From: Actinomycetes bacterium
Lineage (GTDB): Bacteria; Actinomycetota; Acidimicrobiia; Acidimicrobiales; RAAP-2
Direction: 5' to 3'
DNA: 44,366 nucleotides
Assembly: GCA_021818025.1 (NCBI GenBank)
Contig: JAKAFH010000005.1
Coordinates: 1-44,366, forward strand
The translations under genes were made by a program, and so were the position numbers. The notes under the pieces are model-generated. The model was not told the origin of the DNA. It saw nothing but the letters and a program-made list of their open reading frames with translations, and made no database searches. Positions 1 to 6,819 of this stretch are shown in pieces; positions within the stretch are counted from its first letter, which is position 1; the number at the start of each line of letters is the position of its first letter.

Positions 1-1
1 G

Positions 2-412
2 GTTGCTGCCAGTGACGACGAGTTGCGCGACCGCTTCCTCGCCAAGGTCGTGCCACGCACCTCGCGCGCGGCGCAGCTCTTGTTGCGAAGCGCCCACGTG
101 CGTTCCTTCGACGGCACGAGGCTGGTGCTCGTCGTGCCCACCGAGGAGTTGCGCGAGAACACCGAGCGGATCAAGCAGGGACTGCGCGGGGCGCTCGAGC
201 ACGAGTTCCACACCCCGGTCGACGTCATCTGGGAGGTCGACCCTTCGCTACCGGCAACGCCCGCGCCCCGGCCCGCTCCGTCGCGTCCGCGCACGCCGGC
301 GCCGCCCGACGAGGACGTGGTCGTCAATGACGACGACCCGGTCGTCGTCGTCGACTCCGTCGCCGACCATCTCATCACCGAGATGTTTCCCGGGGCCGAG
401 GAGATCTCGTGA
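2..412 (+). CDS. dnaX: DNA polymerase III subunit gamma/tau, C-terminal fragment
   Basis: This is the 3' end of a gene that begins before the window; the frame is open from base 2 to the TGA at 410-412 (about 136 residues). The first part resembles the C-terminal region of the clamp-loader gamma/tau subunit (a short alpha/beta module with a hydrophobic strand near VRSFDGTRLVLVVP). A Pro/Ala-rich linker, a run of acidic residues with Val, and a short tail follow. No ATPase motif is visible because that part lies upstream. The main support is position: dnaX normally precedes recR, and here the stop overlaps the recR GTG start in a GTGA arrangement. The small ybaB gene often found between them is absent. 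Identity is inferred from context and weak similarity. Confidence 0.7.
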   Translation, partial: VAASDDELRDRFLAKVVPRTSRAAQLLLRSAHVRSFDGTRLVLVVPTEELRENTERIKQGLRGALEHEFHTPVDVIWEVDPSLPATPAPRPAPSRPRTPAPPDEDVVVNDDDPVVVVDSVADHLITEMFPGAEEIS

Positions 413-1011
413 ACTACCCACCGCCGCTACAGGCCGTCGTCGACGAGCTGGGACGATTCCCGGGCGTCGGTCCCAAGTCGGCCCAGCGCATCGCCTTCTG
501 GCTCATGCGTCAGCCGGCCGAGGACGTACTGCGCCTCGCCCGGTCCCTCGAGGACATGAAGTCCAAGCTGGCCTTCTGCGAGCGCTGCTGCAACATCGCC
601 GAAGTGGGCGGACTCTGTCCGATCTGTGCCGACGCGCGCCGCGACCAGACCATCGTGTGCGTCGTCGAGAGTCCGCCGGACGTCGTCGCGGTCGAGCGCT
701 CGGGCGCCTTCCACGGGACCTACCACGTGCTGCACGGCGTGCTCAATCCGCTCGAGGGGGTGACGCCGGACCGGCTGCGGATCCAGGAGTTGGTCCAGCG
801 CCTCAACGGACCGGTGAAGGAAGTCATCTTGTGCTTCAACTCCAACGTCGAGGGAGACGCGACCGCCATGTACCTGAGCCGCCTGCTCAAGGTCCCCGGG
901 CTCGTCGTCTCCCAGCCGGCGAGCGGCCTGCCGGTGGGCGGCGATCTCGAGTTCGCCGACGACCTGACCCTCGGGCGGGCCATCGACGGGCGCCACGTGC
1001 TGGGCGACTGA
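409..1011 (+). CDS. recR: Recombination mediator protein RecR
   Basis: RecR acts with RecO (and RecF) to load RecA on gapped single-stranded DNA in the cytoplasm. The 200-residue product has the usual family length. An N-terminal helix-hairpin-helix is seen at GVGPKSAQR (19-27). A zinc finger follows with Cys57, Cys60, Cys70 and Cys73, then a Toprim domain starting near VVESPPDVVAVE (85-96) with the acidic VEGDATA motif further on. The C-terminus has the conserved ASGLPVGGDLEFAD segment. The GTG start at 409 overlaps the preceding dnaX stop by four bases, indicating translational coupling. Identification is secure. Confidence 0.97.
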   Translation: MNYPPPLQAVVDELGRFPGVGPKSAQRIAFWLMRQPAEDVLRLARSLEDMKSKLAFCERCCNIAEVGGLCPICADARRDQTIVCVVESPPDVVAVERSGAFHGTYHVLHGVLNPLEGVTPDRLRIQELVQRLNGPVKEVILCFNSNVEGDATAMYLSRLLKVPGLVVSQPASGLPVGGDLEFADDLTLGRAIDGRHVLGD

Positions 1012-1039
1012 GCCGCTGCCGCGCCGGCGCTGAACGCGC

Positions 1040-1045
1040 CAGACT
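1040..1045 (+). promoter_or_regulatory. Putative -10 (CAGACT) for a leaderless sixA transcript
   Basis: CAGACT lies exactly six bases before the ATG at 1052, the same geometry seen at many other starts in the window. It would place transcription initiation at or next to the A of the start codon. No convincing -35 box is visible and no Shine-Dalgarno sequence precedes the ATG. Confidence 0.45.
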
Positions 1046-1051
1046 GGACCC

Positions 1052-1564
1052 ATGCGCTACCTCACGGTCGTTCGCCACGCCAAGGCCGTCCCGTCGACGC
1101 CGGGCGGCCGCGACGTCGATCGCGTCCTCGCCGAGCGCGGCCGCGACCAGTGCGCGGTGCTGCGGAGCTGGGCGTGCGACCCGGCCGCCCTCGGCGCCTA
1201 CGGACCGACCACCGCGCTCGTCAGCTCGGCCGCGCGGACCCGTGAGACCTTCGCGCTCGCCTTCGACGGGACCGACTTCGTGGCACACCACGAGTTCAGC
1301 GACCTGATCTACAACGGCACGCGCGACGTGACGGCCGAGGACGTCCTGATCGACCTCGCATCGATCGACCCCGTCACGACGTCACTGCTCGTGGTCGCGC
1401 ACAATCCCACGGTCCTCGAACTCGTGCTCGTCCTGGCCCGTCGCGCGCCAAAGGAGCTGCGCGACGGCCACTATCCGCTGGCGGGCGCGTTCGTGCTGGC
1501 GCTGCCCGACGACCGCCCCGTGGGACTGGCCCACTACGACGTCGTCGAACGCTTCGTGCCCTGA
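1052..1564 (+). CDS. SixA-like phosphohistidine phosphatase (histidine phosphatase superfamily)
   Basis: This 170-residue cytoplasmic protein belongs to the histidine phosphatase (phosphoglycerate-mutase-like) superfamily, SixA branch. The catalytic RHAK motif is at residues 8-11 with nucleophilic His9. An Arg-containing SSAARTRET motif lies at 58-66, and the second catalytic His is at 117 in VVAHNPT. Length and the compact single-domain layout match SixA, which removes phosphate from phosphohistidine; the real substrate here is unknown. The ATG at 1052 follows a -10-like CAGACT by six bases and has no ribosome binding site, suggesting leaderless translation. It converges on the thiolase gene with only one base between the two stops. 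Confidence 0.88.
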   Translation: MRYLTVVRHAKAVPSTPGGRDVDRVLAERGRDQCAVLRSWACDPAALGAYGPTTALVSSAARTRETFALAFDGTDFVAHHEFSDLIYNGTRDVTAEDVLIDLASIDPVTTSLLVVAHNPTVLELVLVLARRAPKELRDGHYPLAGAFVLALPDDRPVGLAHYDVVERFVP

Positions 1565-1565
1565 C

Positions 1566-2744
1566 CTAGAGCGTGCGCAGGATCGCGGCGTCGCCCTGTC
1601 CGCCACCGCCGCAGAGAGCGACGGCGGCGGTCCCGCCACCGCGGCGGCGTAGCTCCATCAAGGCGGTCAGGGCGATGCGCGTGCCCGACATGCCGACCGG
1701 GTGGCCCAGCGCGATCGCGCCGCCGTTGACGTTGACCTTGGACTCGTCCAGGCCCAGGTCGTCCGAGGAGGCGAGGCCGACCGCGGCGAAGGCCTCGTTG
1801 ATCTCGTAGAGGTCCATGGACGTGGGGTCGAGCCCGGCGCGGGCGGCCGCCTTGATGATGGCGTTGGACGGCTGGGAGAGCAGGGACGGGTCCGGTCCGG
1901 CGACCTGGCCGTAGCTCACGAGCTCGCCGATCGGGGTGAGCCCGAGCTCAGCGGCGCGCTCGGCCGACATCAGAAGCACCGCGGCCGCGCCGTCGGAGAT
2001 CTGCGAGGCGTTGCCGGCAGTGATGGTGCCGTCCTTCTCGAAGGCGCCGCGCAGCTTGCCGAGTGACTCGGCGGTCGTCTCGGCGCGCACGCCCTCGTCG
2101 GTGGTGACGAAGATCGGGTCGCCCTTGCGCTGGGGCACGGGCACCGGCACGATCTCCTCGGCGAAGCGGCCGGCCGCGATGGCCGCCGCGGCCAGCTGGT
2201 GGCTGCGCGCGGAGAACTCGTCCTGGCGAGCGCGCGAGATGCGTCCGGCGTTGTAGCGCTCGGTGGCCAGGCCCATCGCGCACTCGTCAAAGGCGCAGGT
2301 CAAACCGTCGAACATCATCGAGTCCACGACGGCCTGGTCGCCGATGCGATACCCGGCGCGCGCGCCCGGCAAGAGGTAGGGCGCGTTGGTCATGGACTCC
2401 ATGCCCCCGGCGATGATGATGTCGGCCTCGCCGGCACGAATCATCAGGTCGGCCAGGTAGATGGTCTGCAGGCCCGACAGGCAGACCTTGTTGATCGTCG
2501 TGGCGTGCACGGTCATGGGCACGCCACCCTTGGTCGCCGCCTGGCGAGCGGTGATCTGGCCCTGGCCGGCCTGGATGACCTGGCCCATGAGCACGGCGTC
2601 GATGGTGGCGGGGTCGACACCGGTGCGCTCGAGCACGCCCTTGATCGCGGCGCCACCGAGGTCTTGGGCGCTCAGGGTGGCGAAGCCGCCCGCGAGTTTG
2701 CCGATGGCGGTGCGCGCACCGGCGACGATAACGCTACGGGACAT
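1566..2744 (-). CDS. Acetyl-CoA C-acetyltransferase (thiolase)
   Basis: Thiolase of 392 residues that condenses two acetyl-CoA to acetoacetyl-CoA or runs the reverse cleavage. With the ATG at 2744, Cys88 (in INKVCLSG) is the acylated nucleophile, His348 is in GHPVGMSG and Cys378 is in CGGGGQG. These positions nearly coincide with the classical biosynthetic thiolase triad. This start is preferred over the ATG at 2780 because a GGAGGA ribosome binding site precedes it and the family N-terminus begins at SVIVAGARTAIGK. It lies 32 bases downstream of the sensor kinase gene on the same strand, so it may share its transcript. It could supply acetoacetyl-CoA to the ethylmalonyl-CoA pathway genes nearby or act in fatty-acid breakdown; the sequence does not decide. 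Confidence 0.93.
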   Translation of the reverse strand: MSRSVIVAGARTAIGKLAGGFATLSAQDLGGAAIKGVLERTGVDPATIDAVLMGQVIQAGQGQITARQAATKGGVPMTVHATTINKVCLSGLQTIYLADLMIRAGEADIIIAGGMESMTNAPYLLPGARAGYRIGDQAVVDSMMFDGLTCAFDECAMGLATERYNAGRISRARQDEFSARSHQLAAAAIAAGRFAEEIVPVPVPQRKGDPIFVTTDEGVRAETTAESLGKLRGAFEKDGTITAGNASQISDGAAAVLLMSAERAAELGLTPIGELVSYGQVAGPDPSLLSQPSNAIIKAAARAGLDPTSMDLYEINEAFAAVGLASSDDLGLDESKVNVNGGAIALGHPVGMSGTRIALTALMELRRRGGGTAAVALCGGGGQGDAAILRTL

Positions 2745-2776
2745 GTGGTCCTCCTCATGGAAACGGTGACTAAAGG

Positions 2777-4219
2777 TCACGATACTCGCGGTACCGACCC
2801 CGTCCCGTTGGCCACCGTGGGCCGCGTCTCGAAGGGGAGCGTCGCCTCGACGACGGTGCCGACGCCGGCCGTCGAGCGTACGGTGAGCGAGCCTCCGAGC
2901 AGCCGGGCTCGCTCGCGCATGCCGACGATGCCCAGCGACGGTGACTCGCCCTCGGAGCGGATGGCCCGGCGCTGGTCGAAGCCGGTCCCGTCGTCGACGA
3001 TCGTGACGTGCAGCGCCGCCTCTTGGAACTCGACGTTCACGCGCAGGTGGTGGGCGTTGGCGTGGCGCTGCGCGTTGCGCAGCGACTCCTGGACGATCCG
3101 GAACGCGCCGAGCTCGACGTCCGACGACAGTCGCGTCGGCGAGCCCTGGACGCTGAGCTGCGTCGACTCGGACCCCTCGTCGTCGACGTCGGCGACGAGG
3201 CTCGAGAGGGCGGCGACGAGTCCCAGCTGGTCCAGGGCCGGCGGGCGCAGGTCGCGCGCGAGCGAGCGGAGCCGCGCCGCGGCGTCGAGGGCCTGGTTGC
3301 GCGTCTCGGCGAGACCGGTCGCCACCGTCTCGGGGACCCCGCCCGTGTTGCCGAGGGTCTCGAGCCGGCGCGCGAGGTGCAAGAACAGCTGCAGCGGCTC
3401 GTCGTGCAGCTCACGCGCGAGGCGACGGCGCTGGTCCTCTTCGACTTGGATCACCTGCTGGGCGAACTGGCGCGCGCGACGCTCCTCGTTGCGCTCCTCG
3501 GTGATGTCCTCGAAGGTGATCTGACGCCGCGGCGCCGACGCGTCGAGCAGGAGCGTGACGACGTCGAGTCGGTAGTCGTGGCCGCCGGCGAGCGAGAGCA
3601 CACGCCCCGACAGCGAGCCGATGTCGAGGTCCTCGTCGAGCACCGCGGCCATGGCCCGACCCACGACGGCGGCGCCCAGCAGCCCCGTCGCGGCCGGGTT
3701 CGCGTCGGTGACGACCCCGCGCTCGTCGATGACGACGATGGGCGAGCGATTCGACTCGAAGAGCCGGCGATAGCCCGCCTCGATCGCGAGCGTGCGCGCC
3801 GCGGCCTCGTCGATCCGCTGCTGGGTGAGCCGCTCGGTCTCGATGCGGCGACCGAAGATGACCGCGACCAGGATGATGATCGCGAAGTTCAACAGGTCGT
3901 CGCCGGCGTGGCCCTCGTCGTGGGGCAGCATCAGGTCGGGCAGCCAGAGGATGAGCGTCCAGATCGTGGTGGCCGCCGAGCCGGCGAGCCCGTAGCGCAG
4001 CGCCGCGTAGCCGATGGGGATGACGAGCACCGCCACGGGCACGCCCGTGGGGAGTGACGAGTTGACGAGCGACGGGTGCAGGTCGACGAAGTAGTGCACG
4101 CCGACGATGACGAGCACCGTCGCCTGGATGATCCAGAAGGGCAGGTCGGTGATCGGCGGGCGCACGATCCGCTCGATGATCGAGCGGTGCGTGAAGTCGG
4201 GGTCAGTCGAGGAGTTCAT
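2777..4219 (-). CDS. Membrane sensor histidine kinase with PAS-like domain (NarL-type partner)
   Basis: This 480-residue sensor kinase phosphorylates a response regulator, almost certainly the one encoded just upstream. About four hydrophobic segments occupy residues 27-122 with short loops, giving a membrane input domain. A PAS-like region follows at about 150-245. The HisKA_3 dimerisation domain has the phospho-acceptor His272 in RELHDEPLQ. The ATPase domain has an N box at 377-387 (QESLRNAQRHA), a DDGTGFD motif at 409-415 and a GIVGMRERA motif at 430-438. The ATG at 4219 lies inside the regulator gene (17-base overlap), implying coupled translation. The signal sensed is unknown. The divergent neighbour is a redox operon, so a redox or quinone signal is possible but only inferred. 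Confidence 0.92.
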   Translation of the reverse strand: MNSSTDPDFTHRSIIERIVRPPITDLPFWIIQATVLVIVGVHYFVDLHPSLVNSSLPTGVPVAVLVIPIGYAALRYGLAGSAATTIWTLILWLPDLMLPHDEGHAGDDLLNFAIIILVAVIFGRRIETERLTQQRIDEAAARTLAIEAGYRRLFESNRSPIVVIDERGVVTDANPAATGLLGAAVVGRAMAAVLDEDLDIGSLSGRVLSLAGGHDYRLDVVTLLLDASAPRRQITFEDITEERNEERRARQFAQQVIQVEEDQRRRLARELHDEPLQLFLHLARRLETLGNTGGVPETVATGLAETRNQALDAAARLRSLARDLRPPALDQLGLVAALSSLVADVDDEGSESTQLSVQGSPTRLSSDVELGAFRIVQESLRNAQRHANAHHLRVNVEFQEAALHVTIVDDGTGFDQRRAIRSEGESPSLGIVGMRERARLLGGSLTVRSTAGVGTVVEATLPFETRPTVANGTGSVPRVS

Positions 4220-4919
4220 TGTTGGGCGCGGTGACCAGTCGGTGGCTGATGGCGTGGGTGACCGCCTCGGTGCGCGAGGTCACCCCGAGCTTGCCGAGGA
4301 TGTTCGAGACGTACCCCTCGACGGTGCGGATCCCGAGCTCGAGCTCGGCGGCGATCTGCTTGTTCGAGCGGCCCTGGACGAGCAGCTCGAGCACGGCGGT
4401 CTCTCGCGGGGTCAGCGTGCCCACCGTCGGCGCGACGGCGTCGCGCCGACGCACGAGGCGCTTGGAGACCTGGCGGTCCAGCACGAAGACGCCGTCGTAG
4501 ACCGCGCGCACCGCGTCGATGAGTTCCTTGGTGCTCGCGGTCTTGAGCAGGTAGCCCCCGACGCCGACCTCGAGGGCCTCGGCGACGTAGGCGTACTCGT
4601 CGTAGGCCGACAGGATCAGGATGCGCACCGTCGGGCGCGTGGCGAGGATCGTGCGCGAGAGTTCGAGCCCGCTCATCGAGGGCAGGTTGACGTCCACGAG
4701 CGCGACGTCGGGTGCGTGCGCCGCGAGCTGCTCGAGCGCCTCCTCGCCCGAACCGGCCGTGGCGATGACCTCGATGGCCGGGTCCTGCTCGAGGAGCTGG
4801 CGGGTGCCCTCGCGCACCAGGGCGTGGTCGTCGACGATCAGCACGCGAATGGGATTGGACGACGACGGAACCGTCGGGTCGGGCGCGTGCGCCACCGGTT
4901 CTTCGATCTCGTCACTCAT
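4203..4919 (-). CDS. NarL/LuxR-family response regulator
   Basis: A 238-residue DNA-binding response regulator. The receiver domain begins near residue 24 with the acidic pair Asp30-Asp31, phospho-acceptor Asp76 (ALVDVNLP) and Lys126 in YLLKT. A linker follows, then a LuxR-type helix-turn-helix at about 168-220 (LTPRETAVLELL, then SNKQIAAELELGIRTVEGYV). The ATG at 4919 is chosen because an AGGAGGGGG ribosome binding site sits just upstream; the ATG 15 bases earlier lacks one. It precedes and overlaps the sensor kinase gene, so the two form a cognate pair. It reads away from the 5227 redox operon across a 307-base intergenic region. Targets are unknown. Confidence 0.93.
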   Translation of the reverse strand: MSDEIEEPVAHAPDPTVPSSSNPIRVLIVDDHALVREGTRQLLEQDPAIEVIATAGSGEEALEQLAAHAPDVALVDVNLPSMSGLELSRTILATRPTVRILILSAYDEYAYVAEALEVGVGGYLLKTASTKELIDAVRAVYDGVFVLDRQVSKRLVRRRDAVAPTVGTLTPRETAVLELLVQGRSNKQIAAELELGIRTVEGYVSNILGKLGVTSRTEAVTHAISHRLVTAPNNELLD

Positions 4920-5106
4920 GGTCCCCCTCCTCAACGATCACCCAGATCGTGTATCGGACTCCTTAAATGTGCCACAGTACGCACCGTGTTGCGCACCGTG
5001 TTTCGCGGTACTGCCGAGATGCCCGAACCGCCCAGTCAGTGACACGCCGCTACCCCACGGCGATGGCATCCCTTGTGATCAGGTTAAGGAGTAGTCATCG
5101 ACGTTA

Positions 5107-5124
5107 CAACTTTAGGTAAAGTTG
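5107..5124. promoter_or_regulatory. Perfect palindrome upstream of the redox operon promoter
   Basis: CAACTTTA (5107-5114), a GG spacer and TAAAGTTG (5117-5124) form a perfect 8+8 inverted repeat. It ends six bases before the TTGACA -35 box. Its place upstream of the -35 suits an activator site or the outer half of a repressor site. The binding protein is unknown; candidates are the Rrf2 protein at 9070-9990 and the response regulator at 4203-4919. Confidence 0.6.
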
Positions 5125-5129
5125 CTGAC

Positions 5130-5157
5130 TTGACAATACGTATGCCTGAGTGATAGT
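5130..5157 (+). promoter_or_regulatory. Promoter of the redox operon (TTGACA / GATAGT)
   Basis: A perfect -35 hexamer TTGACA (5130-5135) is followed after 16 bases by GATAGT (5152-5157), which matches four of six -10 positions. Transcription would begin near 5164, about 60 bases before the ATG at 5227. This is among the best sigma-70-type promoters visible in the window. Confidence 0.7.
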
Positions 5158-5200
5158 ACCTAAGTAGATAAGTAGTAATACGGTACTACTTAAGTACCTA
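5155..5200. promoter_or_regulatory. Operator-like repeat cluster at the redox operon start site
   Basis: TAAGTAGTA (5169-5177), six spacer bases and TACTACTTA (5184-5192) form a perfect 9+9 inverted repeat just downstream of the predicted start of transcription. TAAGTAG is also present at 5161-5167, eight bases from the copy in the left arm. AGTACCTA occurs directly repeated at 5155-5162 and 5193-5200. TACTTAAGTA (5187-5196) is itself a palindrome. This density of overlapping repeats over the start site suggests a repressor operator with more than one binding unit. Confidence 0.65.
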
Positions 5201-5226
5201 GCTACACGATTCCCAGAGGGGGCCGC

Positions 5227-6810
5227 ATGGCAGTACAGACTGATGTGACGACAGAGGAGCACGGTGGCGTGTCCTCCGGCGCGCACTTGATCGATCCCAT
5301 CGCGGTGGCGATTCGCACGCGCCACCCCGAGGAGCCGCCGAGCGGGCGCTTCAGCGAGACCGACCCCTCGAGGGGCCTGGACGTCGCGCGCCACCCACTC
5401 GTGGCCAAGATCCTGCACGACCGCAAGTTCCAGTTCCTCATGATCCTGCCCAACCAGATCATCTTCTGGCTCGTGATTGGGATCGGCCTGCTCGGCACCG
5501 TGGTGCCGGGCCTCAACTTCGCGACTGCGATCACGTGGTACCTGTGGTTCTGCCTGGTCTTCGTGATGATGGTCGTGGTGGGGCGCGCGTGGTGCGCGAT
5601 GTGCCCCTTCGGCGGCTTTGGCGAGTGGGTCCAGCGCCACGCTTTCTGGGCCCGCAAGGGCAAGAGCATCGGCCTCGGACTCAAGATGCCCGAGCGCGTC
5701 GCCCAGTACGGCTTCCTGCTCTCGGTCGGCGCCTTCTTGTTGCTCACGTGGATCGAGGAGTTCTTCAACATCGCCGGCCCGGGCAACCCGGCCTCGACGA
5801 GCTACATGGTGCTCGGCATCGTCTCGAGTGCGTTGCTCTTCTTCCTCGTCTTCGAGCGGCGCACCTTCTGTCGCTACGTGTGCCCGCTCACCGCGCTGAT
5901 CGGCACCGTTGGCACGATGGGCTCGGTCGCGGGCTTTCGCACGCGTGACCGTGAGGTCTGCCAGTCGTGCCAGACCAAGGACTGCATGCGCGGTGACGCC
6001 GATGGCTACGGCTGCCCGTGGTACACCTGGCCGGGCAGCTCGGACTCGAACTCGGCCTGCGGCCTGTGCACCGAGTGCTACAAGGCCTGCCCGAGCGACA
6101 ACATCGGCCTCTTCGTCCAAAAGCCGCTCACCTCGGTCGTCGCGCCGTCGCGCCGTCGCGCCGACGTCGCGTGGTCGATCGCGCTGCTCTTCGGCCTGGT
6201 GCTCTACCAGCAGCTGAACGCGCTGACGACCTTCGCCAACGTCGACACCTGGCTGAACAACCACACGTTCTTCCCGCACTACCCCGACCCGATCAGCTAC
6301 CTCGGGATCATCGTGGGCGTCGCGGTGGCCCTGGCGGGCGTCGCGTGGGTCTTCAAGGCCGCCTTCGCCCGGGCCGACTACACGCCCGCGGTGAGCGGTC
6401 GCGCGTTCTCGGACCGCACGAGCACCTTCCGGGCCTACTTCTTGCCGCTGATGTACGGGATCATCCCGATCGTGGGCGCGGACTACTTCGCCCGCCAGCT
6501 GCCCAAGTTCTTCCAGCACCTGCCGCGCGTGCCGGTCGCGATCGGCCACCTGTTCGGCTTCGGCTCGACGAGCTCCTCGCTCTACAACGCCTCGCTCATC
6601 TCCTCCAACGCCGGCATCATCGCCGTACAGGTCGGCGTGATCGCCGCCGGCACGCTGGCGTCGATGTGGACGAGCTGGCGCATCGCCGGACGCGACCTCG
6701 CACCCGTCGGGGGCAACAAGCGCGTCGTCCAGATCAGCGCGGCCACGCTCGCGCTCGCCATCGGCGTCTTGGTCGCCGTGCTGTACGTCCTCATGAACGC
6801 CGCGGACTAG
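5227..6810 (+). CDS. NosR/NapH-like membrane 4Fe-4S protein
   Basis: This 527-residue polytopic membrane protein has about seven to nine hydrophobic segments. The Cys-Pro motifs resemble the NosR/NapH/CcoG group: C123-x2-C126-P after a membrane segment (GRAWCAMCPFGG) and C215-x3-C219-P (FCRYVCPLT). A soluble insert follows with Cys245, 248, 253 and 263, then a classical C278-x2-C281-x2-C284-x3-C288-P ferredoxin motif, enough for about two 4Fe-4S clusters. More membrane segments occupy 315-380, 403-420 and 455-523. Proteins of this type pass electrons between the membrane quinone pool and soluble or periplasmic redox partners. The ATG at 5227 follows an AGAGGGGG ribosome site. The next gene starts nine bases after its stop, and both likely form one electron-transfer unit. 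The precise donor and acceptor are unknown. N-terminal residues 1-55 look soluble and unassigned. Confidence 0.85.
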   Translation: MAVQTDVTTEEHGGVSSGAHLIDPIAVAIRTRHPEEPPSGRFSETDPSRGLDVARHPLVAKILHDRKFQFLMILPNQIIFWLVIGIGLLGTVVPGLNFATAITWYLWFCLVFVMMVVVGRAWCAMCPFGGFGEWVQRHAFWARKGKSIGLGLKMPERVAQYGFLLSVGAFLLLTWIEEFFNIAGPGNPASTSYMVLGIVSSALLFFLVFERRTFCRYVCPLTALIGTVGTMGSVAGFRTRDREVCQSCQTKDCMRGDADGYGCPWYTWPGSSDSNSACGLCTECYKACPSDNIGLFVQKPLTSVVAPSRRRADVAWSIALLFGLVLYQQLNALTTFANVDTWLNNHTFFPHYPDPISYLGIIVGVAVALAGVAWVFKAAFARADYTPAVSGRAFSDRTSTFRAYFLPLMYGIIPIVGADYFARQLPKFFQHLPRVPVAIGHLFGFGSTSSSLYNASLISSNAGIIAVQVGVIAAGTLASMWTSWRIAGRDLAPVGGNKRVVQISAATLALAIGVLVAVLYVLMNAAD

Positions 6811-6819
6811 GGAGACACG

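Larger units (their letters stand above)
4920..5226. other. Divergent intergenic region with repeats and promoter
   Basis: No gene is supported here. The left part, next to the response regulator, holds a 10-base direct repeat, GCACCGTGTT at 4981-4990 and again at 4993-5002. The right part (about 5100-5210) is a strikingly AT-rich island in an otherwise GC-rich window and carries the promoter and palindromes listed separately. No confident promoter for the minus-strand two-component genes was recognised. Confidence 0.7.

Noticed and set aside
3-1307. 434-residue open frame over dnaX, recR and sixA
   Set aside because: It is Arg/Ala/Pro/Ser-rich low-complexity and out of frame with recR, which is certain.
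2199-3524. 441-residue plus-strand open frame over thiolase and sensor kinase
   Set aside because: Both minus-strand genes have catalytic motifs; this frame has none and mixes unrelated low-complexity parts.
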